Positions 16,249 through 23,434 of a stretch of 64,000 nucleotides of DNA are shown piece after piece. The stretch is from Nucisporomicrobium flavum. GTDB taxonomy: Bacteria; Actinomycetota; Actinomycetes; Mycobacteriales; Micromonosporaceae. Both the position numbers and the translations under genes were made by a program. Location of the stretch: contig NZ_JADMLH010000002.1 in the NCBI RefSeq assembly GCF_016464385.1, forward strand, positions 756,735-820,734, in the 5' to 3' direction. The notes under the pieces were generated by a model. It worked only from the letters and a program-made list of their open reading frames with translations. It was not told the DNA's origin and made no database searches. Position 1 is the stretch's first letter. Each line of letters starts with the position of its first letter.

Positions 16249-17154
16249 TCCGCCGTCGGAGCTGCCGCCGCCGAAGCTGGAGCCCGTGTCGGGTGACGAG
16301 CTGAAGGACGGCGCCGACGTGTCGGTGCTCCCGCCCATCCACGCGGTGTGGTGGTGATGGTGCGGGGACCGCAGCCCGGCCGCCGGGCGCACCCAGCCCG
16401 GGGAGCTGCCGCGAGATCCGCCGGAACCGGCACCGGTGGCGCGCGAGACGAGCGCGGCGACCACGCCGATGCCGGCCAGCACGACGAACAGCACGAGCCA
16501 TCCCGACCCCGACCCGTCGTCGTCGCCGGACTCGTCGGGGAAGGCGAAGTCGCCGTCGGGCATGTAACCGGACCCCGACCCACCGCCGGACACGTAGTCG
16601 GAATCCGGCTCGTCGTCGGCGGGCTCGGCCAGGGACTCGAGCCGGGCGTTCGCCGGGAGGGCATGGCCCAGCTCGCGGCGTACCTCGTCGAGGCCGGCGA
16701 GGATCCCCAGCTGGTAGTTCCCTTCGGCGAAGCGCGGAGTGACGACACCGTCCACGATGGCCTCGGCCTCACCGTCGGTCAGCCGCTTCGTCACGCCCCG
16801 GCCGGTCTCCAGGCGTACCCGATGGTCGTCGACGGCGACGACCAGCAGGACCCCGTTGTTCTTGTCCTTCTTGCCCACGCCCCAGCTGTTGAAGAGGCCG
16901 GTCGTCCAGGCCTCGATGCTCTCGTCGCCGGTGGTGGGCACGACCGCGACGGCGATCTCGTCGGAGGTCGCCTTCTCGTCCCGCTTCAGGATCGTGGTCA
17001 CCTTCGCGCACAGCGCGCTGCCCAGCACGTCGGTCCGGTCGACACACCGGCCCGGCTTCGGGTACGCGGGTGCCGCGGCGGCCGGAGTCGTCCAACCCAT
17101 CAGTGCCGCGCCCACCAGCAGGGACGCCGCCACTACCCTCGTACGGGATCTCAT
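16225..17154 (-). CDS. Exported membrane-anchored TPM domain protein
   Basis: A 309-residue protein with a signal peptide (MRSRTRVVAASLLVGAALMG, cleavage near PAAAAPAYP), a TPM domain (about 30-165) containing SDEIAVAVVPTTGDESIEAW, NNGVLLVVAVDDHRVRLETG and LTDGEAEAIVDGVV, then an Asp/Gly-rich linker, one membrane helix (SGWLVLFVVLAGIGVVAALV) and a His/Gly/Ser-rich tail ending in GGGSSDGGSGASGSW. TPM proteins include YgcG-type and photosystem-assembly phosphatases; many bacterial ones are of unknown role. An in-frame start eight codons upstream is possible but would spoil the signal peptide. Confidence 0.8.
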   Translation of the reverse strand: MRSRTRVVAASLLVGAALMGWTTPAAAAPAYPKPGRCVDRTDVLGSALCAKVTTILKRDEKATSDEIAVAVVPTTGDESIEAWTTGLFNSWGVGKKDKNNGVLLVVAVDDHRVRLETGRGVTKRLTDGEAEAIVDGVVTPRFAEGNYQLGILAGLDEVRRELGHALPANARLESLAEPADDEPDSDYVSGGGSGSGYMPDGDFAFPDESGDDDGSGSGWLVLFVVLAGIGVVAALVSRATGAGSGGSRGSSPGWVRPAAGLRSPHHHHHTAWMGGSTDTSAPSFSSSPDTGSSFGGGSSDGGSGASGSW

Positions 17155-17204
17155 GCGCTCAATATGAGGTACGCGCACAACAGGTTGATCACGGGGGAGA
17201 AGTC

Positions 17205-18194
17205 ATGGCGCCCAGAACGGTCACCAGGGACGATCTCGCCGCCGTGGCGGGTGCCGCGCTGGGCGGAGGGCGCCGGCTCGAGGCGGTGCAGCGGCTCGCC
17301 GGCGGCACGAGCAAGGGCGTGTACCGGCTGACGATGGACGACGCCACGACAGCGATCGTCTATCTGTGGGAGGCCTCGGAGAACTACTGGCCGGCGCGGG
17401 AGAACGACGACGACCCGGCCGACCCGTTCGCGGCCGGCGTCGGTCTGGACCTGTTCGAGGCCGCGTACGCCCGGCTGGATTCCCTCGGCCTGCGGGTTCC
17501 CGAGGTGTACGTGATCGACCGGAGCCGCACCCGCTACCCGGCCGATCACGTGGTGCTGGAGGACTTCCCGGGCGAGAACCTCATGGACCGGCTCGCCCGC
17601 GACCCCGTTGCGGCCGAGCCGACGATGGCACAGCTCGCCGAGGGGCTGGCTGCGATGCGGGCACATCGCGCTCGCGCGTACGGGAAAGTGGCCGTGATCG
17701 ACGGCGGCGGCGCCTCCCACTGGCCCACATGTGAGCAGGCGGCCCTGGATTTCGCGCTGCGCTGCCTCGCCGAGGCGGCCGGGCGTGACCGGCGGATCGC
17801 CGACGCGCGGGACCGGCTGGAGGAGCGGCTGCGCGAGCTGGCCGCCGCGGTCCGGCCACGCAGCGAGTACGCAGTCGTGCACGGCGAGCTCGGCCTCGAC
17901 CATGTGCTCGTCGACCGCGACGGCCGTCCGGTGCTCATCGACGTCGAGGACCTGCTGTACTTCGACGTCGAGTGGGAGCACGTGTTCCTGCGGATCCGCC
18001 TCGGCCGCGACTATCCGCGGCTGGCGGTGGACGGGCTCGACGAGGACCGGCTCGCGCTGTACATGCTGACCCAGCGGCTGTCGCTGACCGCGGGCCCGCT
18101 GCGGCTGCTCGACACCGACTTCCCCGACCGTGCGTTCATGGCGCACATCGCCGAGCACAACCTGACCGAGGCGCTGGCCCTGCTGCCGCGGTAG
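17205..18194 (+). CDS. APH-fold phosphotransferase-like protein with altered catalytic loop
   Basis: A 329-residue kinase-fold protein from ATG behind GGGGGAGA. The N-lobe (VQRLAGGTSKGVYRLTMDD) and the late VLIDVEDLLYFDVEWEHVFL are typical of aminoglycoside-phosphotransferase relatives. The catalytic loop reads VVHGELGLDHVLVD, where active family members have HGD-x4-N: the catalytic Asp is Glu and the metal-binding Asn is His. It is therefore either an unusual kinase or a substrate-binding pseudokinase. No resistance or antibiotic genes flank it, so a drug-modifying role is not indicated. Confidence 0.75.
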   Translation: MAPRTVTRDDLAAVAGAALGGGRRLEAVQRLAGGTSKGVYRLTMDDATTAIVYLWEASENYWPARENDDDPADPFAAGVGLDLFEAAYARLDSLGLRVPEVYVIDRSRTRYPADHVVLEDFPGENLMDRLARDPVAAEPTMAQLAEGLAAMRAHRARAYGKVAVIDGGGASHWPTCEQAALDFALRCLAEAAGRDRRIADARDRLEERLRELAAAVRPRSEYAVVHGELGLDHVLVDRDGRPVLIDVEDLLYFDVEWEHVFLRIRLGRDYPRLAVDGLDEDRLALYMLTQRLSLTAGPLRLLDTDFPDRAFMAHIAEHNLTEALALLPR

Positions 18195-18203
18195 CAGGCG
18201 GGG

Positions 18204-18794
18204 TCAGCGGTGCGCCGGCCACTCCGAGGCGAGCATCGCGAAGTCCAGCTCCGTGGTCCACTCGCCCTTGAACATTTCGTTCTCCACGAGGCGTGCTTCC
18301 TGGCGCATCCCGAGCCGGCGCAGGACCGCTGCGGATGCGTCGTTGCGCTCGTCGATGCGGGCGGTGATGCGGTGCAGGCCCAGGTCCTCGAAGCCCAGCC
18401 GGAGCATGGCTCGCGCCGCCTCGGTGGCGTACCCGTGTCCGGCGTGGCCCGGGTGGAACACGTAGCCGATCTCGCCGCTGAGGTGCTCGCGGCTGATCCA
18501 GTACAGCAGCACGTCGCCGACGAGCTCCCCGGTCTCCGCGTGCTCGACGCCCAGCGTGATGCCCTGCCCCGCGTCGGTGAGCACGGTGGCCGCCCAGTAC
18601 GTGGCGAGCCGTTCCGAGATCGTCCTGGCGTCCATCGGCTCGAACGGCACGTACCGGCAGACGTCGGGCCGGCTGCGGTAGTCGAGGAGCGCACCGGCGT
18701 CGCCGGCGGTCAGCGGGCGCAGGAGCAGGCGCTCGGTGCGGATCGGGTACGAGGGACGCAGCTCGAGCTGCCGGGGAGCCACCACGGCGCTCAT
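18204..18794 (-). CDS. GNAT acetyltransferase (RimJ/RimL-like)
   Basis: A 196-residue N-acetyltransferase: YPIRTERLLLRPLTAGDAGA at the start, GEIGYVFHPGHAGHGYATEA as the acetyl-CoA motif (G-x-GYATEA), and FEDLGLHRITARIDERNDAS late in the domain. Enzymes of this subgroup acetylate protein N-termini or small amines. Its start overlaps the stop of the amino-acid dehydrogenase as ATGA, so the two are co-translated and may serve the same amino-acid pathway (inference). Confidence 0.85.
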   Translation of the reverse strand: MSAVVAPRQLELRPSYPIRTERLLLRPLTAGDAGALLDYRSRPDVCRYVPFEPMDARTISERLATYWAATVLTDAGQGITLGVEHAETGELVGDVLLYWISREHLSGEIGYVFHPGHAGHGYATEAARAMLRLGFEDLGLHRITARIDERNDASAAVLRRLGMRQEARLVENEMFKGEWTTELDFAMLASEWPAHR

Positions 18795-19825
18795 CGTGCC
18801 AGCTCGCCTCGTCCTCGCGCGACGACGTTCCGGGCCCGGGCGCGGGCCGCCTCCGCCGGGGTGGTGCCCGTGGCCCGGGCCGTACGCAGAATCTCCGCCA
18901 GCGTGCCGCCGATGGCCCGGACCCGGGCGGTCGCCTCAGCGGACGTCTCGTGGTGCAGTTCGACGGCGGTGGCGTGCACGATCCCGCCGGCGCTGACCAC
19001 GATGTCGGGTGCCCACAGAATGCCGCGATCGTGCAGCAGGCCGGCCGTGGCGGGCTGGTCGAGCTGGTTGTTGGCCGGCCCGGCGATGGCCGCGCAGCGC
19101 AGGGTGGGCACCGAGTCGGGCGTGAGCAGACCGCCCGTCGCGGCGGGGATCAGCACGTCGACGTCCGCGGTCAGGCACGCCTGCGGGGTGGTCCAGGTGG
19201 CGCCGTACTTGTCCGCGACCGCCCGCCTGGTCTCGTCGACGTCGCTGACAACCACCTGCTGCGCACCGGCCTCGTGCAGCAGGCCGAGCAGGTGCGCGCC
19301 GACGCGGCCCAGGCCGAGGATCGCGAAGGTGCGGTTTGACAGGTCGCTCTCCGCGCAGAGCGTCTGCAGGCAGGCCAGGACACCCACGGCGGTGGCCTCG
19401 GAGGAGTCGCCGCTCCCGCCGGACGTGACCGGGCGGCAGAACGCGTACGGGGTGCGCTCGGCGATCGTGGCCATGTCGTCGGGGCCCGTACCCATGTCCG
19501 GGCCGGTGGCGTAGGTGCCGCCGAGCGACGCGATCACGTCGGCGACGTCGTGCAGGGCGTCGCGCCGATCCCGGCCGTCGAGGGTCCGGCCGGGTGCGAG
19601 CGCGACCACGGTCTTGCCGCCGCCGTTCGGCAGCCCGGCGAGCGCGCACTTGTCGGTCATCGCGGCGGACAGCCGCAGCGCGTCGGTCAGGCCGTCACGC
19701 CAATCCGCGTACGCGGCCAGCCGGCACCCGCCGATGGCCTGACCCAGCGCGGTGGAGTGCACCGCCACGATGATCGGCAGCCCGGAGCGCTTCCCGCGCT
19801 CGATGATGATTCGTTCGTGTTCCAT
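18791..19825 (-). CDS. Glu/Leu/Phe/Val dehydrogenase (leucine/valine dehydrogenase-like)
   Basis: A 344-residue NAD-dependent amino-acid dehydrogenase. The substrate domain has AMTDKCALAGLPNGGGKTVV with the two conserved lysines, and the cofactor domain has FAILGLGRVGAHLLGLLHEA and VVVSDVDETRRAVA. It lacks the N-terminal extension of hexameric glutamate dehydrogenases and fits branched-chain or phenylalanine dehydrogenases, which oxidatively deaminate the amino acid. It is divergent from an Lrp/AsnC regulator across a 69-nt gap containing two dyads, the classical layout for amino-acid-responsive control. Confidence 0.85.
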   Translation of the reverse strand: MEHERIIIERGKRSGLPIIVAVHSTALGQAIGGCRLAAYADWRDGLTDALRLSAAMTDKCALAGLPNGGGKTVVALAPGRTLDGRDRRDALHDVADVIASLGGTYATGPDMGTGPDDMATIAERTPYAFCRPVTSGGSGDSSEATAVGVLACLQTLCAESDLSNRTFAILGLGRVGAHLLGLLHEAGAQQVVVSDVDETRRAVADKYGATWTTPQACLTADVDVLIPAATGGLLTPDSVPTLRCAAIAGPANNQLDQPATAGLLHDRGILWAPDIVVSAGGIVHATAVELHHETSAEATARVRAIGGTLAEILRTARATGTTPAEAARARARNVVARGRGELAR

Positions 19826-19847
19826 GCGAGGAACGTAGAGATGTGCT

Positions 19848-19881
19848 GGCCCGTTGGGCCGCCGTACCGAATGTCGTTCGG
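19848..19881. promoter_or_regulatory. Candidate Lrp operator region
   Basis: Two dyads in the divergent gap: GGCCC-GTT-GGGCC (19848-19860) and CCGAA-TGTCG-TTCGG (19867-19881). The second is a 15-mer of the size bound by Lrp/AsnC dimers. Spacing of about 20 bp would place them on one DNA face. Binding by the neighbouring Lrp protein is inferred. Confidence 0.45.
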
Positions 19882-19894
19882 AAGATGGCCCATA

Positions 19895-20362
19895 ATGCCG
19901 GTCGTGGACGAACTTGATTCGGCGCTGGTGGAGCATCTCCAGACGGACGCCCGGCAGACCAACCGCGACCTCGCCCGCAAGCTGGGCATCGCCCCGTCGA
20001 CCTGCCTCGAACGGGTCCGGGCGCTGCGCGAGCGTGGGGTGATCACCGGTTACCACGCCGAGGTCAGCCTGGCCGCCCTCAACCGGCCGGTCCAGGCGCT
20101 GCTGCACGTCCAGGTCCGGCCGCTGAGCCGTACGGTGATAGACGGCTTCAAGGCGTACGCGATGGCCCTGCCCGAGGTGCTGTCCGTGTTCGTCGTGGCC
20201 GGCGGCGACGACTTCCTCGTGCACGTCGCCGTGCCGGACGTCGACGCCCTGCACGCGTTCCTGATGGACAAGTTCAGCGGCCGGCGGGAGATCGTCGGGT
20301 TCCGCAGCTCGGTGATCTACCAGCACGCCCGCAAACAGGTCGTCGAACAACTCGACGTTTGA
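19895..20362 (+). CDS. Lrp/AsnC-family transcriptional regulator
   Basis: A 155-residue regulator: VDELDSALVEHLQTDARQTN plus DLARKLGIAPSTCLERVRAL form the helix-turn-helix, and the C-terminal half (LLHVQVRPLSRTVIDGFKAY, then VLSVFVVAGGDDFLVHVAVP) is the RAM ligand-binding domain. Amino acids normally act as ligand. Divergent from the amino-acid dehydrogenase/GNAT operon, which is the likely target. The start is ATG; a GTG three codons later is an alternative. Confidence 0.9.
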   Translation: MPVVDELDSALVEHLQTDARQTNRDLARKLGIAPSTCLERVRALRERGVITGYHAEVSLAALNRPVQALLHVQVRPLSRTVIDGFKAYAMALPEVLSVFVVAGGDDFLVHVAVPDVDALHAFLMDKFSGRREIVGFRSSVIYQHARKQVVEQLDV

Positions 20363-20427
20363 GGCAACCGGCCCGGCGGCTCCGGGGTGTATACGTCTGT
20401 GCGGATCTCACAAGGGACACCATCGCC

Positions 20428-20946
20428 ATGACCCGCGGCGGCACCGAGGACTTCGACGCGTTCTACGCGGCCACCGCGCGACGCGTCGTGCTGCACGTGT
20501 ACGCCGTCTGCGGCGACCTGGGCGACGCTCAGGACATCACGCAGGAGGCGTACGCGCGCGCGTGGCAGCACTGGCCGAAGGTGTCGGCGTACGACAACCC
20601 GGAGCAGTGGGTGCGGACCGTGGCGTGGCGGCTGGCGGCCAACCGCTGGCGCGGCTTCAAGCGGTGGCTCGCGGCGCAGGCCCGGCTGGGCGGTCAGCCC
20701 TCCACCACGGCCAGCCCGTCGCCCGACCGGGTCGCTGTGATCGCCGCCTTGCAACGGCTGCCCGAGGCGCAACGGCAGACCGTGGTCCTGCACTACCTGC
20801 TCGACATGTCGGTTGGCGACATCGCGACCGGCACCGGGGTCCCGGCCGGAACGGTGAAGGCCCGGCTCGCCCGCGCCCGCGCCGCGCTGGCGGACCTGCT
20901 CAGCGACGAAACACCGGAGGTCAACGATGCCGCGTCCCGTTCGTGA
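20428..20946 (+). CDS. ECF-type sigma factor
   Basis: A 172-residue ECF sigma factor. Region 2: EDFDAFYAATARRVVLHVYA and GDAQDITQEAYARAWQHWPK. Region 4: LPEAQRQTVVLHYLLDMSVG and IATGTGVPAGTVKARLARAR. Its 3' end overlaps the next gene by 20 bp, so the pair is coupled; the partner is a membrane protein with a LytR-C-like outer part. Confidence 0.9.
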   Translation: MTRGGTEDFDAFYAATARRVVLHVYAVCGDLGDAQDITQEAYARAWQHWPKVSAYDNPEQWVRTVAWRLAANRWRGFKRWLAAQARLGGQPSTTASPSPDRVAVIAALQRLPEAQRQTVVLHYLLDMSVGDIATGTGVPAGTVKARLARARAALADLLSDETPEVNDAASRS

Positions 20947-21550
20947 CATGCTCCTGGACCTGGCGGAGGACGTCCGCCGCGCCCCCCTCGCGCCGGCGGC
21001 GCAGATCCGCGCGCGCGGCCGCACCCGGGCCCGCCGCCGCACCACCCTGGCCGCCACCGGCCTGACCCTGGTCGCCGCCGGCGCCGGAACGGCCGCGCTC
21101 CGGCTGGCCGGCGACCAACCACCCCCCGCGTCGTCCCCGCCGCCGGCCGCCGCGCCGGCCGACCCGTGCGCCGGCCTGGATCTGTCGCTGCCGGCCGACC
21201 CGGGCGACATCCGGGTCCGCGTTCTCGACGGGGCGGCCACGGCCGGCCTGGACCAAACGGTGGTCCGTGACCTGCGCGAACGCCGATTCACCCAGGCGAT
21301 CGCGGCCGGCGAGGCGGCCGGCCGCACGGACGAGGTGGCGATCCTGCGGTACGGGCCCGAGGCGGTGGGCGACGCGGTGGTGCTGCGGGCGATGCTGCGC
21401 AACCAGGCCGTTCTGCAGTTCGACCCGGGGCGGGACGGTGCCGTCGAGCTGGTGGTCGGCGACGGCTTCCGACGGCTGGCCACGGCGACCGAGACGAACC
21501 AGGCGCTGGTCGAGGCCGGCAAGCCGACCCCACCCCCGGAGTGCCGCTGA
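20927..21550 (+). CDS. Membrane protein with LytR-C-like ectodomain, sigma-factor partner
   Basis: A 207-residue protein overlapping the upstream ECF sigma gene. Residues 1-38 are basic and cytoplasmic, about 39-60 one membrane helix (TLAATGLTLVAAGAGTAALR), then a Pro/Ala-rich linker. The outer domain begins GDIRVRVLDGAATAGLDQTV and VRDLRERRFTQ, the pattern of the LytR C-terminal domain (V-x-NG-x2-GLA ... L-x3-GF). Anti-sigma or cell-envelope sensor role is inferred from coupling. A 13-bp perfect hairpin terminator follows directly. Confidence 0.7.
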   Translation: MPRPVRDMLLDLAEDVRRAPLAPAAQIRARGRTRARRRTTLAATGLTLVAAGAGTAALRLAGDQPPPASSPPPAAAPADPCAGLDLSLPADPGDIRVRVLDGAATAGLDQTVVRDLRERRFTQAIAAGEAAGRTDEVAILRYGPEAVGDAVVLRAMLRNQAVLQFDPGRDGAVELVVGDGFRRLATATETNQALVEAGKPTPPPECR

Positions 21551-21561
21551 CCGGGCCTGCT

Positions 21562-21593
21562 GTTCGGTGTTCGGTCAATCCCGAACACCGAAC
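21562..21593 (+). terminator. Hairpin terminator after the ECF operon
   Basis: Perfect 13-bp stem GTTCGGTGTTCGG / CCGAACACCGAAC with a 6-nt loop TCAATC, starting 12 nt after the stop codon. No T-run follows. Confidence 0.75.
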
Positions 21594-21643
21594 GGTCTGG
21601 GCTGACGGCGCGTCTTCTTGACTAATTTTCGCGAATATGCGGC

Positions 21644-21674
21644 TTGACGTGTGGTGCCCATCACAAGCTAGCGT
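21644..21674 (+). promoter_or_regulatory. Candidate promoter of the NlpC/P60 gene
   Basis: TTGACG and TAGCGT separated by 19 nt, which is two longer than optimal. It would give a leader of roughly 120 nt. The sequence here is A+T-richer than the surroundings. Confidence 0.3.
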
Positions 21675-21694
21675 CCCCTTTGTCCAGAAAAATA

Positions 21695-21771
21695 GCTCGG
21701 GTCCTGGCTGTCCGCATTCGCGGCGGCACCGGCACCGCGCCGGCGCAGGAGCTCACACGCGTGTCCCGAGC
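21695..21771 (+). ncRNA. Possible structured leader RNA of the NlpC/P60 gene
   Basis: GCTCGGG and CCCGAGC pair across about 63 nt, enclosing GC-rich self-complementary sequence (GGCACCGGCACC and GCGCCGGCGC elements). The closing stem ends a few bases before the GAGGAGA ribosome site. Cell-wall hydrolase genes in actinobacteria are often preceded by c-di-AMP riboswitches, but I could not match that consensus with confidence. It may be another type of leader. Confidence 0.35.
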
Positions 21772-21803
21772 CGATCGAGGAGACTTAGCTGTCCGCTCGT
21801 CGC

Positions 21804-22316
21804 ATGCGCCTGGCCGCTGTTACCGGCGCTTTCACAGTTCTGTTCGCCTCCGCTCCGGTGCATGCCGCGCCCGCGCCTCCGCCGACCGTGCGGAAGGTGG
21901 TGAGCGCCGGGAAGCCCGTTGCCGTCCGTAAGGCGCCGGCGCTCACGCCGGTCGAGCTGTCCCGGCGACATGCCCGGGCGCGGGTGCGGGTCGTGTCGTA
22001 TGCCCGGGCTCAGCGAGGTGACTGGTACGCGCACGGTGCCAGCGGGCCGTCGCGGTGGGACTGCTCGGGGTTGACGTCGGGGGCGTACCGGACTGTGGGG
22101 ATCCGGCTGCCGCACTCGTCCGCCGCGCAGGCCCGGCGGGGCATCCGCGTCACGCCGCGGTTCGCGAAGGTCGGCGACCTCGTCGCGATGAATGGGCATG
22201 TCGGGGTGCTGGTCGGGCGGTGGCGGATGGTCGACGCGCCGGGGCCGGGGCGACGGGTGGTCGAGCGGGCGGTGTTCCGTACGAGCACGCTGCAGTTCCG
22301 CCGGCTGATCGGTTGA
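21804..22316 (+). CDS. Secreted NlpC/P60 peptidoglycan hydrolase
   Basis: A 170-residue exported enzyme. The catalytic Cys lies in WDCSGLTSGAY (Cys87) and the catalytic His in MNGHVGVLVG (His132), both classic for NlpC/P60 endopeptidases that cut peptide stems of peptidoglycan. The signal peptide ends near SAPVHAAPAP. The ATG lacks a well-placed ribosome site. GAGGAGA lies about 20 nt upstream and is optimally placed for an in-frame CTG at 21789, which would add the basic residues (L/M)SARR expected at the start of a signal peptide; a stop codon just before it limits other choices. Confidence 0.85.
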   Translation: MRLAAVTGAFTVLFASAPVHAAPAPPPTVRKVVSAGKPVAVRKAPALTPVELSRRHARARVRVVSYARAQRGDWYAHGASGPSRWDCSGLTSGAYRTVGIRLPHSSAAQARRGIRVTPRFAKVGDLVAMNGHVGVLVGRWRMVDAPGPGRRVVERAVFRTSTLQFRRLIG

Positions 22317-22428
22317 ACGCGGATGGACGGGGAACAGTAATGGCACTCACGTTCGCGCTGATCATTAACGCACCGGTCGACCGGAGCGCAACCTCCTTCG
22401 GGTGCGAGGTTTCCGGCCGTACAGGTGA

Positions 22429-22455
22429 GTTTGAGCATGCCCTGTTTGCGGGCAA
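22429..22455 (+). promoter_or_regulatory. Candidate SigB/SigF-type promoter
   Basis: GTTT and GGGCAA separated by 17 nt, close to the GTTT-N15-18-GGGTAT consensus of stress/sporulation sigma factors. It lies 112 nt before the gene for such a sigma factor, suggesting autoregulation (inference). Confidence 0.35.
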
Positions 22456-22528
22456 GACGTCCGCACACCGCAGCACCTCGCGGGCTGCCGGCGCGTCCCC
22501 CGTGCCGGCCGGTCCGTCGAGTACGGAG

Positions 22529-22548
22529 GGCTGCCGACGTCGGCAGCC
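22529..22548. promoter_or_regulatory. 20-bp perfect palindrome before the SigB-type gene
   Basis: GGCTGCCGAC followed directly by its reverse complement GTCGGCAGCC, ending 19 nt before the ATG and 5 nt before the GGGAG ribosome site. It could be an operator or, in RNA, a hairpin close to the ribosome site. Confidence 0.55.
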
Positions 22549-22567
22549 GGATACAGGGAGCTTGTTC

Positions 22568-23377
22568 ATGACCGTCATCGCCGTTCCCGCTCACGACGCC
22601 GAGACCCGCACGGACGCGTCGGCGAGCACGGACAGCGCCAGTGAGTTCATCACTGCGATGGCGAGCCTGCCCGCGGGGCACCCGTCGCGCCCGGCTCTGC
22701 GTGACCGCGCGATCGAGGCGTGGCTGCCGCTGGCCCGGCACCTGGCCAACCGCTACTCCGGCCGCGGCGAGCCCGCCGACGACCTGTACCAGGTGGCCGT
22801 GGTCGGGCTCATCAAGGCCGTCGACCGCTTCGAGCTGGACCGCGGCGTGGAGTTCGCCGGTTTCGCGATCCCCACGATCGTCGGCGAGCTGAAGCGGCAC
22901 TTCCGCGACCGCACCTGGTCGATCCGGGTGCCGCGGCGGCTGCAGGAGCTGCGGCTGGCCATCACGGGCGCCAACAGCACGCTGAGCCACACGCTGGGCC
23001 GCTCGCCCACGGTGGCGGACATCGCCGAGCACCTGGGCATCACCGAGGAAGAGGTCGTCGAGGGCCTGGAGGGCGCGCGGGCGTACACCGCGGCCAGCCT
23101 GTCCACGCCGGTCAACGCCGACGGCAGCACCGAGCTGGGCGACACGATCGGCGGGATGGACGACGGCTTCGAGCTCACCGAGCTGCGGGTCGCGCTGGGT
23201 CCGGCGCTGGCCATGCTGAGCGAGCGCGAGCAGCGGATCGTCAGCCTGCGCTTCTACGGCAACATGACCCAGTCGCAGATCGCCGAGCAGGTCGGCATCT
23301 CCCAGATGCACGTCTCGCGCCTGCTCACCAAGGCGCTCGCGAAGCTCCGCGACCAGCTCGACGGCTTCGCCCTCTGA
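22568..23377 (+). CDS. SigB/SigF/SigG-family RNA polymerase sigma factor
   Basis: A 269-residue group-3 sigma factor with regions 2, 3 and 4: EPADDLYQVAVVGLIKAVDR and FELDRGVEFAGFAIPTIVGE in region 2, WSIRVPRRLQELRLAI then GRSPTVADIAEHLGITEEEV in region 3, and LSEREQRIVSLRFYGNMTQS plus IAEQVGISQMHVSRLLTKAL in region 4. Such factors run stress or sporulation regulons under anti-sigma and STAS antagonist control; two STAS genes lie at 39.0 and 41.8 kb. Start at ATG behind AGGGAG. The open frame extends upstream, but that part does not look coding. Confidence 0.92.
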   Translation: MTVIAVPAHDAETRTDASASTDSASEFITAMASLPAGHPSRPALRDRAIEAWLPLARHLANRYSGRGEPADDLYQVAVVGLIKAVDRFELDRGVEFAGFAIPTIVGELKRHFRDRTWSIRVPRRLQELRLAITGANSTLSHTLGRSPTVADIAEHLGITEEEVVEGLEGARAYTAASLSTPVNADGSTELGDTIGGMDDGFELTELRVALGPALAMLSEREQRIVSLRFYGNMTQSQIAEQVGISQMHVSRLLTKALAKLRDQLDGFAL

Positions 23378-23390
23378 GCTGACGGAACGC

Positions 23391-23431
23391 CACGAGCCGG
23401 CGCCACCCGAAAAGGGGGCGCCGGCTTCGTG
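23391..23431. terminator. Bidirectional terminator
   Basis: AGCCGGCGCC and GGCGCCGGCT pair perfectly around a 12-nt loop containing GAAAAGGG, with CACG/CGTG flanks extending the stem. It sits between the convergent sigma-factor and LamG genes and may serve both. Confidence 0.75.
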
Positions 23432-23434
23432 CTG

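Noticed and set aside
17205..18194. Aminoglycoside resistance gene
   Set aside because: The APH fold is present but the catalytic loop is altered and the family is broad; no resistance context.
21644..21803. c-di-AMP (ydaO-type) riboswitch before the NlpC/P60 gene
   Set aside because: Position is right but I could not match the conserved core by eye; kept only as an unspecified leader.
22340..22567. N-terminal extension of the SigB-type factor to an upstream ATG
   Set aside because: The extra 76 codons lack sigma-factor similarity and contain the promoter-like element and the palindrome.
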